Positions 28,783-37,487 of a DNA stretch of 64,000 nt are shown here, piece after piece; position 1 is the stretch's first letter, and every line of letters starts with the position of its first letter. The notes below the pieces were generated by a model. That model saw only the letters and a program-made list of their open reading frames with translations, did no database searches and was not told the origin of the DNA. This DNA comes from Taklimakanibacter deserti (GTDB taxonomy: Bacteria > Pseudomonadota > Alphaproteobacteria > Rhizobiales > Aestuariivirgaceae), in contig QORU01000020.1 in assembly GCA_003574785.1 (NCBI GenBank), positions 1 through 64,000 on the forward strand, written 5' to 3'. Made by a program: the position numbers and the translations under genes.

Positions 28783-29808
28783 TCATGGCAGATTGTCGCG
28801 CAGGAATATGTCGATGCGGATGCGTTCCTGTGCCTCGATCAAGGGCGCATTGTCGGCCTTGGCGAGAAGCACGCGCACCGCACTTCTGACTTCGTGGCCG
28901 GCATCCTGGTTGATGATCGCATCGACCGTGCCCTTGATCAGCGCCTTGCGCGCATGATTGGTGAGCTCATGGGCGATGAAGACGATGTCGCGCTCACGCC
29001 GGGCCTTCTCCAGCGCGACGATGATGCCGCGCGTGCCGCCGCCGGCATTGTAGATGCCGATGAGATTGGGATGCTCCTTGAGGAGCTGGGCCGTCACCTC
29101 CTCGACGCGCTGCCAGTCGTCGCGGCCCTCGCGTACGGGGAGAATCGAGAGATGCGGATATTCATGGGTCATGATCTGCTCGAAGCCAAACTGGCGCTCG
29201 ATGTGATCGCGCAGCGCCAATGATCCGGCGATGAGGCCGACCTCGCCCCTGCGTCCGCCTAAGAACTTGCCCATCAGGCTCGCGGCGGTGCGCCCGGCCG
29301 AGGTGTTGTCGATGCCGGCATAATGCACGCGCTTCGAGCCCGGCACGTCGGAGACGAGGGTGACGACCGTGACGCCGCGCTGGCTGAGCCCGCTAATCGC
29401 CTCACGCACACTCGGGTGATCGAGCGCCACGACGGCGACGCCGTCATAGATGTCGCCGATCTGGTCGAGGGTCTGAGCCAGCACATTGCCGTCGAAGACA
29501 TCGGTCAGGCGCATGTCGATGACAACGCGCTCGGGCGCCATGCGTTCGGCGGCGGCGCGCACTTCCTCGCCGAGCTGCACCATGAAAGTATTGTTGCCGG
29601 TCGGCAGCACGAAGCAGAAACGGTAGTCGCGCGAGCGGGCGAGCCTGGCGGCCAGCCGGTCCGGCTGGTAGTTCAGCTGGCGGATGGCGGCTTCGACGCG
29701 CTCGACCGTGACCTTGCGCACGCCGGTACGGTGATTGAGCACGCGGTCGACCGTGGCGACGCTGACGCCTGCCGACTGCGCGACATCGAGGATCGTGATT
29801 TTTCCCAT
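28783..29808 (-). CDS. LacI-family transcriptional regulator of the xyl operon
   Basis: 341 residues from the ATG at 29808 that begins MGKITILDVAQSAGVS; an ATG 24 bp upstream (29832) is possible but places extra residues before the helix-turn-helix. Helix-turn-helix TILDVAQSAGVSVATVDRVLN and hinge RLAARLARSR are followed by a periplasmic-binding-protein-like sugar domain. It is the first gene of lacI-xylB-xylA, so autoregulation with a xylose-type inducer is likely. An inverted repeat 72 bp upstream of the start is a candidate operator. Confidence 0.9.
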   Translation of the reverse strand: MGKITILDVAQSAGVSVATVDRVLNHRTGVRKVTVERVEAAIRQLNYQPDRLAARLARSRDYRFCFVLPTGNNTFMVQLGEEVRAAAERMAPERVVIDMRLTDVFDGNVLAQTLDQIGDIYDGVAVVALDHPSVREAISGLSQRGVTVVTLVSDVPGSKRVHYAGIDNTSAGRTAASLMGKFLGGRRGEVGLIAGSLALRDHIERQFGFEQIMTHEYPHLSILPVREGRDDWQRVEEVTAQLLKEHPNLIGIYNAGGGTRGIIVALEKARRERDIVFIAHELTNHARKALIKGTVDAIINQDAGHEVRSAVRVLLAKADNAPLIEAQERIRIDIFLRDNLP

Positions 29809-29879
29809 CTCGCGAAGCAGCTTGGACCACAAGCGGCGATCTTGTCAATTTTTGATGTGCGCCTATCAGGCTTTATGGC

Positions 29880-29906
29880 GAACTGTTAGAAATCCTCTAA
29901 TGGTTC
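29880..29906. promoter_or_regulatory. candidate LacI-type operator, GAACTGTTAGA-N5-TCTAATGGTTC
   Basis: 11-bp arms with two mismatches, in the 112-bp gap between glk and the lacI-type gene. It is the only clear inverted repeat in that gap and sits where autoregulation would require it. The gap is AT-richer than its surroundings. Assignment to this regulator is inference. Confidence 0.4.
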
Positions 29907-29920
29907 GATCTCATGTTCAG

Positions 29921-30877
29921 CTAGAGAGGCGGTTGATTAAGCGCGGCGGCGCAACCCTTGAAGGCGGGGAAATCGTCCATGATCACGTAAAGCGGCACGG
30001 CGTTGAGATCGAGGCGGCCCTTTTCCTCGAAGACCCGGCGGAACGACCCTTCCTGCAGTTTCTTGACGATCGACGGCGCGATGCCGCCCGCGAGATAGAC
30101 GCCGCCTTGCGCCTGCATCATCATCGCCGCATCGCCGGCAAGGCGCGCCAGCCAGGTGATGAAGTGATCGAGCGTCTTCACCGCATCGCGATCGCTGCCG
30201 TTAAGTGCTGCCTGCAGAACCTGCTCGGGCGTCGAGAGTCGCGCCGGGCGACCGGCGAGGCGGGTAATCGTCCGGTAGATCAGCAGGAGGCCGCCGCCGG
30301 TGACGGCGAATTCCGATTCGAAGACGGTGCCGGGCTCGGTCATAGCTTCGCGCAGGTCGAATTCCTCCCGCGTCGCGACGGGCAGATTGACATGCCCGAG
30401 CTCGCCCGGCAGCGCCATCCACCCGCCTTGCGGCAAAGGCGCCAAAGCCGCCATGCCGAGGCCGGTGCCGGGACCCAAGACGATCTTCAGCCGGCGCGGC
30501 GGCAGTGCGGCGCCGCCGATCTGCACCAGATTGACCTCTTTCAAATGCGGGAGTGACAGCGCCAAGGCCTCGAAATCATTGAGAATGATCAGCCGCTCGG
30601 TCCTGAGACGGCCCTTCAGCTTGGGGCGGGAGATGATCCAGTCGCGATTGGTGAGCAGGAAGTCCTCTTCCATGACGATGCCGGCGACCGCGATCGCCGC
30701 GGCGGCGAGCTCGTCGATGCCCTGGCGGTCGAGGTAGGCGCGCGCCACGTCCTCGAGCGAGCCGAACTCATCGTTCTTCAGCCGCTCGATGCGCGTGATC
30801 TCGACCGAGCCTTGCGCGACCAGGCCGAAGCGCGAATTCGTCCCCCCGATATCGCCCACCAGATTGAGCTTCGCCAT
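29921..30877 (-). CDS. glk: glucokinase (bacterial Glk, non-ROK type)
   Basis: 318 residues. ATP site GDIGGTNSRFGLV, ILNDFEALALSLP, LGPGTGLGMAAL and PGELGHVNLP (glucose-contacting Glu-x-x-His) are the marks of the E. coli-type Glk family. It phosphorylates glucose for the Entner-Doudoroff route. It lies upstream of the lacI-xylB-xylA operon on the same strand and diverges from a BMP-type importer with 127 bp between. Confidence 0.94.
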   Translation of the reverse strand: MAKLNLVGDIGGTNSRFGLVAQGSVEITRIERLKNDEFGSLEDVARAYLDRQGIDELAAAAIAVAGIVMEEDFLLTNRDWIISRPKLKGRLRTERLIILNDFEALALSLPHLKEVNLVQIGGAALPPRRLKIVLGPGTGLGMAALAPLPQGGWMALPGELGHVNLPVATREEFDLREAMTEPGTVFESEFAVTGGGLLLIYRTITRLAGRPARLSTPEQVLQAALNGSDRDAVKTLDHFITWLARLAGDAAMMMQAQGGVYLAGGIAPSIVKKLQEGSFRRVFEEKGRLDLNAVPLYVIMDDFPAFKGCAAALNQPPL

Positions 30878-31004
30878 TCCGCATTCCCATCTTCGATGGC
30901 CGGAGCCTTAAAGCCATATTTTGCTGCAGACAACCCGACCCCGCCAATTGACAGTGCCGGAAGGCTTTGATCAACTGGTAAAAACCATAACAGTGGAGGG
31001 AACG

Positions 31005-32006
31005 ATGCGTCTGTCACGGCGAGAGCTCATCAAATATGCAGGTTCGGCGGCAGCCCTGCCACTTCTGGGCGGAGCGACGGCTTCCGCCAAGGATGTGATC
31101 AAAACCGCGGCGATCTACACGGTGCCGGTCGAGCAGCAATGGGTGAGCCGCATCCATAAGGCGGCACTCACCGCCAAGGAGCGCGGCGACATCGACTACA
31201 CCTTCTCGGAAAAGGTCGCCAATACCGACTATGAGCGGGTGATGCGCGAATATTGCGAGGCGGGCCATCAGCTCATCATCGGCGAAGCCTTTGCGGTCGA
31301 AGACGCGGCGCGCGCCGTCGCCAAGGATTATCCCGACCGCGCCTTCCTCATCGGCTCGAGCTTCAAGCCCGATGCCGCGGCCAATCCCAATTTCTCGGTG
31401 TTCGACAATTATATCCAGGATGCCTCCTATCTCACCGGCATGATCGCCGGCGCCATGACCAAGGGCAATATCGGCATGGTGGGCGGCTATCCCATCCCGG
31501 AAGTGAACCGGCTGATGCATGCCTTCAAGGCGGGCGTCGCGGAGACGAAGCCCGACGCCAAATTCCAGGTCGCCTTCATAGGCTCCTGGTTCGATCCGCC
31601 CAAAGCCAAGGAGACCGCCTTTGCCCAGATCGATGCCGGCGCCGACCTCCTATATGCCGAGCGTTTCGGCGTCTCGGACGCGGCCAAGGAACGGAAAGTT
31701 CTGGCGATCGGCAATGTGATCGACACCCAGGCGGATTATCCCGATACGGTCGTCGCCTCGGCCTTGTGGCATTTCGAGCCGACGCTCGATGCCGCCATCA
31801 AGGCCATCCAGGACAAGGCCTTCAAGGCCGAGGACTACGGGCAATATTCCTTCATGAAATTCGGCGGCTGCAGCCTGTCGCCGCTCGGTACATTCGAGGG
31901 CAAGGTGCCGGCCGATGTCATGAGCAAGGTCAAGGCCAAGGAAGAAGCGATCAAATCCGGCGCCTTCACCGTCACGATCGACGATTCGGAGCCGAAATCA
32001 TCCTGA
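31005..32006 (+). CDS. BMP-family ABC transporter substrate-binding protein, Tat-exported
   Basis: 333 residues from the ATG at 31005, preceded by GGAGGG; an in-frame ATG at 30921 has no such site. The N-terminus LSRRELIKYAG is a twin-arginine signal, cleaved near ATASA; there is no lipobox cysteine, though most BMP/Med proteins are lipoproteins. The mature part is a PBP fold with VEQQWVSRIHKAA, SYLTGMIAGAMTKGNIGMVGGYP and PLGTFEGKVP. It heads an operon with ATPase and two permeases. BMP systems usually carry purine nucleosides; the sugar-gene context suggests a related sugar or nucleoside. Confidence 0.9.
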   Translation: MRLSRRELIKYAGSAAALPLLGGATASAKDVIKTAAIYTVPVEQQWVSRIHKAALTAKERGDIDYTFSEKVANTDYERVMREYCEAGHQLIIGEAFAVEDAARAVAKDYPDRAFLIGSSFKPDAAANPNFSVFDNYIQDASYLTGMIAGAMTKGNIGMVGGYPIPEVNRLMHAFKAGVAETKPDAKFQVAFIGSWFDPPKAKETAFAQIDAGADLLYAERFGVSDAAKERKVLAIGNVIDTQADYPDTVVASALWHFEPTLDAAIKAIQDKAFKAEDYGQYSFMKFGGCSLSPLGTFEGKVPADVMSKVKAKEEAIKSGAFTVTIDDSEPKSS

Positions 32007-32010
32007 TGAA

Positions 32011-32048
32011 ACCCTCGCCCCGCTTCGTCATGCTCGCAGGGCGAGGGT
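32011..32048 (+). promoter_or_regulatory. intercistronic hairpin between binding-protein and ATPase genes
   Basis: Perfect 10-bp arms ACCCTCGCCC (32011-32020) and GGGCGAGGGT (32039-32048) with an 18-nt loop, ending 5 bp before the ATPase start. Such stems often keep the binding-protein mRNA more abundant than that of the membrane parts. It also resembles the GC-rich palindromes at 21330 and 58830. Confidence 0.5.
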
Positions 32049-32053
32049 AGAGA

Positions 32054-33571
32054 ATGACCGACACCGTCCTCAAACTCGAGCGCATCTCGAAGCGCTTCGG
32101 GCTGCTTCTTGCCAATGACGCGATCTCCTTCGACCTGAAGCGCGGGGAGATCGCGGCCCTTCTCGGCGAGAACGGCGCCGGCAAGACGACGCTGATGAAC
32201 ATCCTCTTCGGCCATTATGTCGCCGATGAGGGCGCCATCAGCGTCGGAGGCCGAACGCTGCCGCCCGGCCAGCCGCGTGCCGCGATCGAAGCCGGCATCG
32301 GCATGGTGCATCAGCATTTCACCCTTGCCGACAATCTGACCGTGCTCGACAACATCATGCTCGGCACCGAGAAACCGTGGCGCCTCCATTCGGCGAAGGG
32401 TGACGCCCGCCGGCGCCTCACCAGATTGGCCGAGGATTTCGGCCTCCGGGTCGCGCCCGACAAGAGCGTGGCCGAGCTCTCGGTCGGCGAAAGGCAGCGC
32501 GTCGAGATCCTGAAAGTGCTCTACCGCGAGGCCCGCATCCTCATCCTCGACGAGCCGACCGCGGTGCTGACGCCGCAGGAAAGCCAGACGCTGTTCCAGA
32601 CCCTGAAGAAGCTCACGCAAAAGGGCCTCTCCATCATCTTCATCTCGCACAAGCTCCATGAGGTGTTGAGCGTCTCGGACCGCATCTTCGTCCTGCGCTC
32701 GGGCAAGCTCGTCGCCGAACGCGCGACGCAAGCGACGACCCGCCAGGAGCTCGCCGAATTGATGGTCGGCCGGCCGATCGCCGAGCCCAGGATCGAGCCC
32801 CAAGCGCCGGGCGATGTCCATGTCGATGTCAGATCCGTCACGACAAGCGACGGTCTCGAGCGCGCCGATCTCACGCTCCATGGCGGCGAGATCCTCGGCC
32901 TCGCCGGCGTCTCGGGCAACGGCCAGACGGCGCTCGCCAATCTCCTGAGCGGCCTCACCCGCCCGCACAGCGGCTCTTTGCATATTTTCGGCGAGGATGC
33001 GGCCCACTGGACGCCCGACATCGTGACCCGCCGCGGCATCGCCCGCATCCCGGAAGACCGCCATGCCGAGGGCCTCATTGCCGACATGTCGGTCACCGAG
33101 AATGTGATCGCCGAGCTCTATCGCGAGGAGCGCTTCAACAAGCGCGGCTTCCTTGATTGGCGCGCCGCGGAAGGTTTTGCCCGCGATATCATCGTCAAGT
33201 TCGACGTCAAATGCCCCTCGCCTGTGGCGCGCGTGCGGCTCCTTTCCGGCGGCAATATGCAGAAGCTGATCCTGGGGCGCACTCTGTCGCTGACGCCGCG
33301 CTTCATCCTCGCCTGTCAGCCGGCGCGTGGATTGGACATAGGTGCCGTCGCCTATGTGCATGAGCATCTGATCGAAGCGCGTAAGCGCGGCGCCTCGGTG
33401 CTCCTCATCTCGGACGATCTCGACGAGATCCTGAACATCTCCGACCGCATCGCCGTCATCTATCGCGGCCGCATCTCTAAAGCCCTGGCGCGCCGGGACG
33501 TCAGCATCAAGGAGCTGGGCCTGATGATGGCGGGCCATGGCTTTGGCGAAGGAGAGGCGCATGCGGCTTGA
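32054..33571 (+). CDS. ABC transporter ATP-binding protein, double-NBD (nucleoside/sugar type)
   Basis: 505 residues with two nucleotide-binding domains, as in RbsA/BmpA-partner ATPases. Domain 1: GENGAGKTTLMNILFG, ELSVGERQRVEILKVLYR, ILILDEPTAVLTP. Domain 2: GVSGNGQTALANLLSG (degenerate Walker A, usual in this class) and LLSGGNMQKLILGRTLS, followed by LACQPARGLDIGA. Second in the importer operon; its stop overlaps the first permease by 11 bp. Confidence 0.94.
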   Translation: MTDTVLKLERISKRFGLLLANDAISFDLKRGEIAALLGENGAGKTTLMNILFGHYVADEGAISVGGRTLPPGQPRAAIEAGIGMVHQHFTLADNLTVLDNIMLGTEKPWRLHSAKGDARRRLTRLAEDFGLRVAPDKSVAELSVGERQRVEILKVLYREARILILDEPTAVLTPQESQTLFQTLKKLTQKGLSIIFISHKLHEVLSVSDRIFVLRSGKLVAERATQATTRQELAELMVGRPIAEPRIEPQAPGDVHVDVRSVTTSDGLERADLTLHGGEILGLAGVSGNGQTALANLLSGLTRPHSGSLHIFGEDAAHWTPDIVTRRGIARIPEDRHAEGLIADMSVTENVIAELYREERFNKRGFLDWRAAEGFARDIIVKFDVKCPSPVARVRLLSGGNMQKLILGRTLSLTPRFILACQPARGLDIGAVAYVHEHLIEARKRGASVLLISDDLDEILNISDRIAVIYRGRISKALARRDVSIKELGLMMAGHGFGEGEAHAA

Positions 33572-34610
33572 ACCGCGCGAGCAGCCTTCGCTCTTCGTCA
33601 CCTTGCTCTATCCGGCGCTGGCGATCCTCGCCACGCTCGTCTTCGCCGGCATATTGGTGAGCTTCAGCGGCGCCAATCCCTTCTCGGTCTTCTTCCTCGT
33701 CTTCAAGGGCGCCGCCGGCTCGCAATTCGCCTTTCTCGAGACGCTGACCCGCGCCACGCCTTTGATCTTCACCGGCCTTGCCGCGGCCGTCGCCTTCCGC
33801 GCCAAGTTGTGGAATATCGGCGGCGAGGCGCAGCTCTATATGGGGGCGGTCGCCACCATCGTCTTCGGGACCGGGCTTCTGCCGTGGCCTTCGCCCATCC
33901 TGGTCCCGATCCTGCTCGTCGTCGCGGCGCTCGCCGGGGCACTTACCCTGCTCGGCCCCGCCTTCCTCAAGGTGCGCTTCGGTGTCGATGAGGTGGTGAC
34001 GACCCTGCTCCTCAATTTCATCGTCATCCTGTTCGTGAGCTTGCTGCTCGAAGGTCCGCTCAAAGACCCGATGGGGCTCGGCTGGCCGCAGACCAAGAAG
34101 GTCATCGCCGAAGCGCAATTGCCCAAGCTCATCCAGGGCAAGCGGCTGCATTTCGGCTTCATCCTGGCGCTCGCCGCCGCCGTCGTCGTGTGGATCATCA
34201 ATACGCGCATGGCGCTCGGCTATGAGATGAAGGCCGTGGGCTTCAACCCGCGCGCCGCGCGTTTCGCCGGCATGAAGGTCGACCGCATCACATTGAAGAC
34301 GGCATTGCTCTCGGGCGGGCTTGCGGGCCTCGCCGGCCTTTCGGAAGTGGCCGGCCTCAAGGGCAATCTCACCCTCGATCTGTCGCCGGGCTTCGGCTAT
34401 GCCGGCATCGTCGTCGCCATGCTAGCGCTGCTCCACCCTCTGGGCGTCGTCGCCGCGGCGATCTTCGTCGCCGGCATCTTCGTCGGCGCCGATGCGATGA
34501 GCCGCAGCGCCCAAGTGCCGAGCTATATCGCGCAGGTGATGGTGGCCACGGCCCTTCTCGCCATGGTCACGGCGCTCATGTTCACTCGCTACCGCTTGCG
34601 CTGGAAATAA
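33561..34610 (+). CDS. ABC transporter permease, BPD_transp_2 family
   Basis: 349 residues from ATG 33561, which has AAGGAG six bases upstream; ATG 33537 lies deeper in the ATPase gene. About eight to ten helices. Diagnostic segments: KLWNIGGEAQLYMGAVA, VGFNPRAARFAGM (EAA-like loop) and LSGGLAGLAGLSEVAG. One of two different permeases that form the membrane channel of the BMP-type importer. Confidence 0.92.
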   Translation: MRLEPREQPSLFVTLLYPALAILATLVFAGILVSFSGANPFSVFFLVFKGAAGSQFAFLETLTRATPLIFTGLAAAVAFRAKLWNIGGEAQLYMGAVATIVFGTGLLPWPSPILVPILLVVAALAGALTLLGPAFLKVRFGVDEVVTTLLLNFIVILFVSLLLEGPLKDPMGLGWPQTKKVIAEAQLPKLIQGKRLHFGFILALAAAVVVWIINTRMALGYEMKAVGFNPRAARFAGMKVDRITLKTALLSGGLAGLAGLSEVAGLKGNLTLDLSPGFGYAGIVVAMLALLHPLGVVAAAIFVAGIFVGADAMSRSAQVPSYIAQVMVATALLAMVTALMFTRYRLRWK

Positions 34611-34613
34611 GCG

Positions 34614-35555
34614 ATGGACGCGCTCGAGATCCTGTTTTCGGCGACACTCTGGGCGGCGGCCATCCGCATCGCCTCGCCCCTGATCTTCGCCACTTTGGGC
34701 GAGCTCATCTCGGAGCGCGCCGGCGTCCTCAATCTCGGCATCGAAGGCATCATGACGGTCGGCGCCTTTGCCGGATGGTACACCGTCTATCAGGGCGGCG
34801 ATCTGTGGCTCGGCGTCGTGGTGGCGGCACTTGCCGGCGCCGCCTTCGGCCTCCTCCATGCGGTGCTGGTCGTGCCGCTCGGCCTCTCGCAGCATGTGAC
34901 CGGCATCGGCATCACGCTCTTCGCCGCGAGCCTCACTTATTACACCTACCGCCTGGCTTTCCCGGAAGTGACATCGCCGCCCAAGATCGAGCCCTTTGCG
35001 CCCTGGCCGATTCCGATCCTTTCCGACATCCCCTTCTTGGGCGAGGCCCTGTTCCGACAGACGCCGCTCACTTATCTCGCTTTCATCGCCGCGGGACTGG
35101 TCGGCTGGTTCCTTTACCGCACGCCCGCCGGCCTTGCGGTGCGCACCGCGGGCGAGAACCCGGCCGCGGTCGAGGCGCAAGGCATCGACGTCACCAAGGT
35201 GCGCATCGCCGCCGTCGTGGCGGGTGCCGCGCTGATGGGTATCGGCGGCGCCTTCCTGACGCTCTCCGCTTTCAACTCCTTCTATTTCGAGATGGTGAAC
35301 GGGCGCGGCTGGATCGCGATCGCGCTCGTCGTCTTCGGCTCCTGGCGGCCGGGCAAGGCGCTCTTGGGTGCCTTGCTCTTCGCCGCCTTCGATGCCTATC
35401 AGTTGCGGCTCCAGCAGCTTGCCGGCAGCTTCGTGCCCTATCAGGTCTTCCTCATGCTGCCCTATGCGCTGTCGATCCTGGCGCTCATCCTCATGTCGCG
35501 CCGCGCCGCCTATCCGCGCGCCTTGATGATCCCTTATCGCAAGGGCGAGCGCTGA
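34614..35555 (+). CDS. ABC transporter permease, BPD_transp_2 family (second subunit)
   Basis: 313 residues with about eight helices. Segments LGELISERAGVLNLGIEGIMTVGAFAGW and AVRTAGENPAAVEAQGIDV fit the second permease of nucleoside-type BMP importers (YufQ/NupQ-like). It starts 3 bp after the first permease. The four genes make a complete importer. Confidence 0.92.
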   Translation: MDALEILFSATLWAAAIRIASPLIFATLGELISERAGVLNLGIEGIMTVGAFAGWYTVYQGGDLWLGVVVAALAGAAFGLLHAVLVVPLGLSQHVTGIGITLFAASLTYYTYRLAFPEVTSPPKIEPFAPWPIPILSDIPFLGEALFRQTPLTYLAFIAAGLVGWFLYRTPAGLAVRTAGENPAAVEAQGIDVTKVRIAAVVAGAALMGIGGAFLTLSAFNSFYFEMVNGRGWIAIALVVFGSWRPGKALLGALLFAAFDAYQLRLQQLAGSFVPYQVFLMLPYALSILALILMSRRAAYPRALMIPYRKGER

Positions 35556-35639
35556 GCCGCGAGGTGATCAAGCGTGAGCCAGATTGACCGTTTTTCCCGG
35601 CGTCCGCCCCCGATAGGGTAATGAAAAAGGGAGGACACC

Positions 35640-36515
35640 ATGCTGAGACTATTCTTCGCCATCTCGCTCTTTGCTTTCACAGGTGCGGCGCGAGCCCAGG
35701 ACGCGAGCATCATCAATCCGCGCGCGCTCTTTCCCGAAGGTCCGGTGATGATCGGCGATGTGCTCTACTACACCGAATATGCCGGCCATACGGTGATGCG
35801 CTGGGACGGCAAGCAGAACACGCAGATCTGGAAGCAGGATGGCTGCGGGCCCTCCGCGGTGATTCCGATGGGCGAGAACTTCGCCGTCACCTGCTACGAT
35901 TCCGGCAAGCTCGCCGTCATCTCGAAGGACGGCAAGGACGTTGCAAGCTATGACAAGGACGACGCCGGCGCCGCACTTGTCGGCCCGAATGACGGCACGC
36001 CCGACGGCAAGGGCGGCGTCTATTTCACGACATCAGGCCCTTGGGAGGCGGGACCGATCGTCGGCCGCGTGCTGCATCTCTCGGCCGGCGGCAAGGTGAG
36101 CGAAGCCGCAAACGATCTGCATTATGCCAACGGCATCACCTTCGGGCCCGACAAGCGGCTCTATGTCAATGAATCGGAGGCCGGCCGCGTCATTTCCTTC
36201 GCGGTCGATGACGCGGGCCGATTGTCCGATCGCCGCCTGTTCGTCAGGCTCTATGCCCTGGGTGAGCCGGCGGATGCCTATCCGGACGGCATCAAGCTTG
36301 GGCCGGACGGCAATTTCTATGTCGGCGAGTATAGCGCGGGCAACATCCTCGTCGTGACGCCGGACGGCAAGCTCGCGGCCAAGCATACGGTGCCGTCGGC
36401 CGCGTCACCCAATCTCACCTTCAGCGCCGACGGCAAGACCATGTATGTCATGGCCGTCGACAACAAGAACGGCGCGCCCTATGAGGGCAAGGTCTATGCG
36501 GTGACGCTCAAATAG
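35640..36515 (+). CDS. secreted SMP-30/gluconolactonase-like beta-propeller
   Basis: 291 residues, with AGGGAGGAC-type ribosome site just before the ATG. Signal peptide RLFFAISLFAFTGAARA. The mature part has the SMP-30 elements FPEGPVMIGDVLYYTEY (metal Glu), GPNDGTPDGKGGVYFT, ANGITFGPDKRLYVNES and YPDGIKLGPDGNFYVGEY (Asp/Asn metal ligands). A sugar lactonase in the periplasm is the family expectation. Separate from the importer operon by 84 bp; a nearby role in sugar-acid metabolism is possible. Confidence 0.87.
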   Translation: MLRLFFAISLFAFTGAARAQDASIINPRALFPEGPVMIGDVLYYTEYAGHTVMRWDGKQNTQIWKQDGCGPSAVIPMGENFAVTCYDSGKLAVISKDGKDVASYDKDDAGAALVGPNDGTPDGKGGVYFTTSGPWEAGPIVGRVLHLSAGGKVSEAANDLHYANGITFGPDKRLYVNESEAGRVISFAVDDAGRLSDRRLFVRLYALGEPADAYPDGIKLGPDGNFYVGEYSAGNILVVTPDGKLAAKHTVPSAASPNLTFSADGKTMYVMAVDNKNGAPYEGKVYAVTLK

Positions 36516-36529
36516 GCGGCAAGAGGACA

Positions 36530-37357
36530 TCAGCGGGCGCTCTTCGGAAAGGCCGGCAGCCGGCCGATATGCGTTTCGTCATGCTGGATGATGAGCTTGG
36601 CATGGAGGCTCGCGACGATCGCCGTGAGACGCTCCATCGAGGCCAGGCTTTCGCCGCGATCCCAGTTGAAAGGCGGCACGCCCCGGTTGGCGAGCTGCTC
36701 ATGGAAATGCACCACATCGCCCGACAGCACGACAGGGCCCGTCTTCTCGAGCTTGACCAGCAGGCTCATCTCGCCAGGCGTGTGGCCCGGCATCTTCAGC
36801 ATGACCACACCGCCATCGCCGAAGACGTCATGATCGCGATCGACTGGCTCGGCCTTGGCTTTGCCCTCGAGCCACGGCGCCAGCAATTTGGGCTCGACGC
36901 CAAAGGGCGGCGGCGGCAGCTTCAGCGCATCGAAATCCGCCTTGCCGATCAGGAGAGCGGCAGTCGAGAAGGAGACGGCCTGCCCGACATGATCGAAATG
37001 ACTGTGGCTGATGCCGAGATAGGAAATCTGCGCCGGAGTGACGCCGATCCGGGCGAGCTGGGTCGGGATGTCGACCGCGAGCGTCGGCGAGAGGACGGCT
37101 TTCTCATCCGGCTTCGCACCGATAAGGGCTGAGGGCAGGCCGGCGTCCCACAAGAGATACTGAGCGTCGTGGCGAATGAGATAGCAGCTGTCCGTCAGTG
37201 ACCGCTTCTTTCCGGCATAGGCGAAGCTGTCGGAGAAGAAGGAGAGGTCGCGCACCTCGATGCGGCCGCAATCGAGCCGCCAGAGTTCGAGATCGGCCCC
37301 TTGCGCTGCGGCCAGGGGAAAGGTCAGGGTGAAGGCGAGGGCGGCAAAGAACTTCAT
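36530..37357 (-). CDS. exported metallo-beta-lactamase-fold hydrolase (AHL-lactonase-like)
   Basis: 275 residues with a Sec signal peptide (FFAALAFTLTFPLAAAQGA). Zinc motif SHSHFDHVGQ (HxHxDH), then MPGHTPGEMSLLV, VLSGDVVHFHEQL (bridging Asp) and LIIQHDETHIG (last His). The order fits the N-acyl-homoserine-lactonase branch. A periplasmic lactonase could open quorum signals or sugar lactones. It converges on the SMP-30-like gene with a 14-bp gap and diverges from an AraC regulator. Confidence 0.86.
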   Translation of the reverse strand: MKFFAALAFTLTFPLAAAQGADLELWRLDCGRIEVRDLSFFSDSFAYAGKKRSLTDSCYLIRHDAQYLLWDAGLPSALIGAKPDEKAVLSPTLAVDIPTQLARIGVTPAQISYLGISHSHFDHVGQAVSFSTAALLIGKADFDALKLPPPPFGVEPKLLAPWLEGKAKAEPVDRDHDVFGDGGVVMLKMPGHTPGEMSLLVKLEKTGPVVLSGDVVHFHEQLANRGVPPFNWDRGESLASMERLTAIVASLHAKLIIQHDETHIGRLPAFPKSAR

Positions 37358-37390
37358 GGGCTTCTCCTTATGCGCCGCTGGTCTTGCCGG

Positions 37391-37428
37391 AAGGACGCCC
37401 TTGGGATGGGCCTGATTTTCGCGTCCTT
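37391..37428. promoter_or_regulatory. candidate regulator half-sites AAGGACGC ... GCGTCCTT
   Basis: Perfect 8-bp inverted arms at 37391-37398 and 37421-37428, exactly 30 bp apart start to start (about three helical turns), inside the 130-bp gap between the divergent hydrolase and AraC-type genes. The site could serve the AraC regulator at both promoters. Confidence 0.3.
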
Positions 37429-37487
37429 GAGCCCGAAACGCTCACTTGCGTTGTTTTTTGCGGGCAAGCCCCGCGCTAAGATCGGCC

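Noticed and set aside
30948..30980. TTGACA box as a -35 for the BMP importer
   Set aside because: A good -35 is present at 30948-30953, but no convincing -10 lies 16-18 bp downstream. An 8-bp palindrome TTGATCAA at 30967 was also too short to call.
31835..33601. 588-residue minus-strand open frame opposite the double ATPase gene
   Set aside because: No domain or start signal; the plus frame has two complete nucleotide-binding domains.
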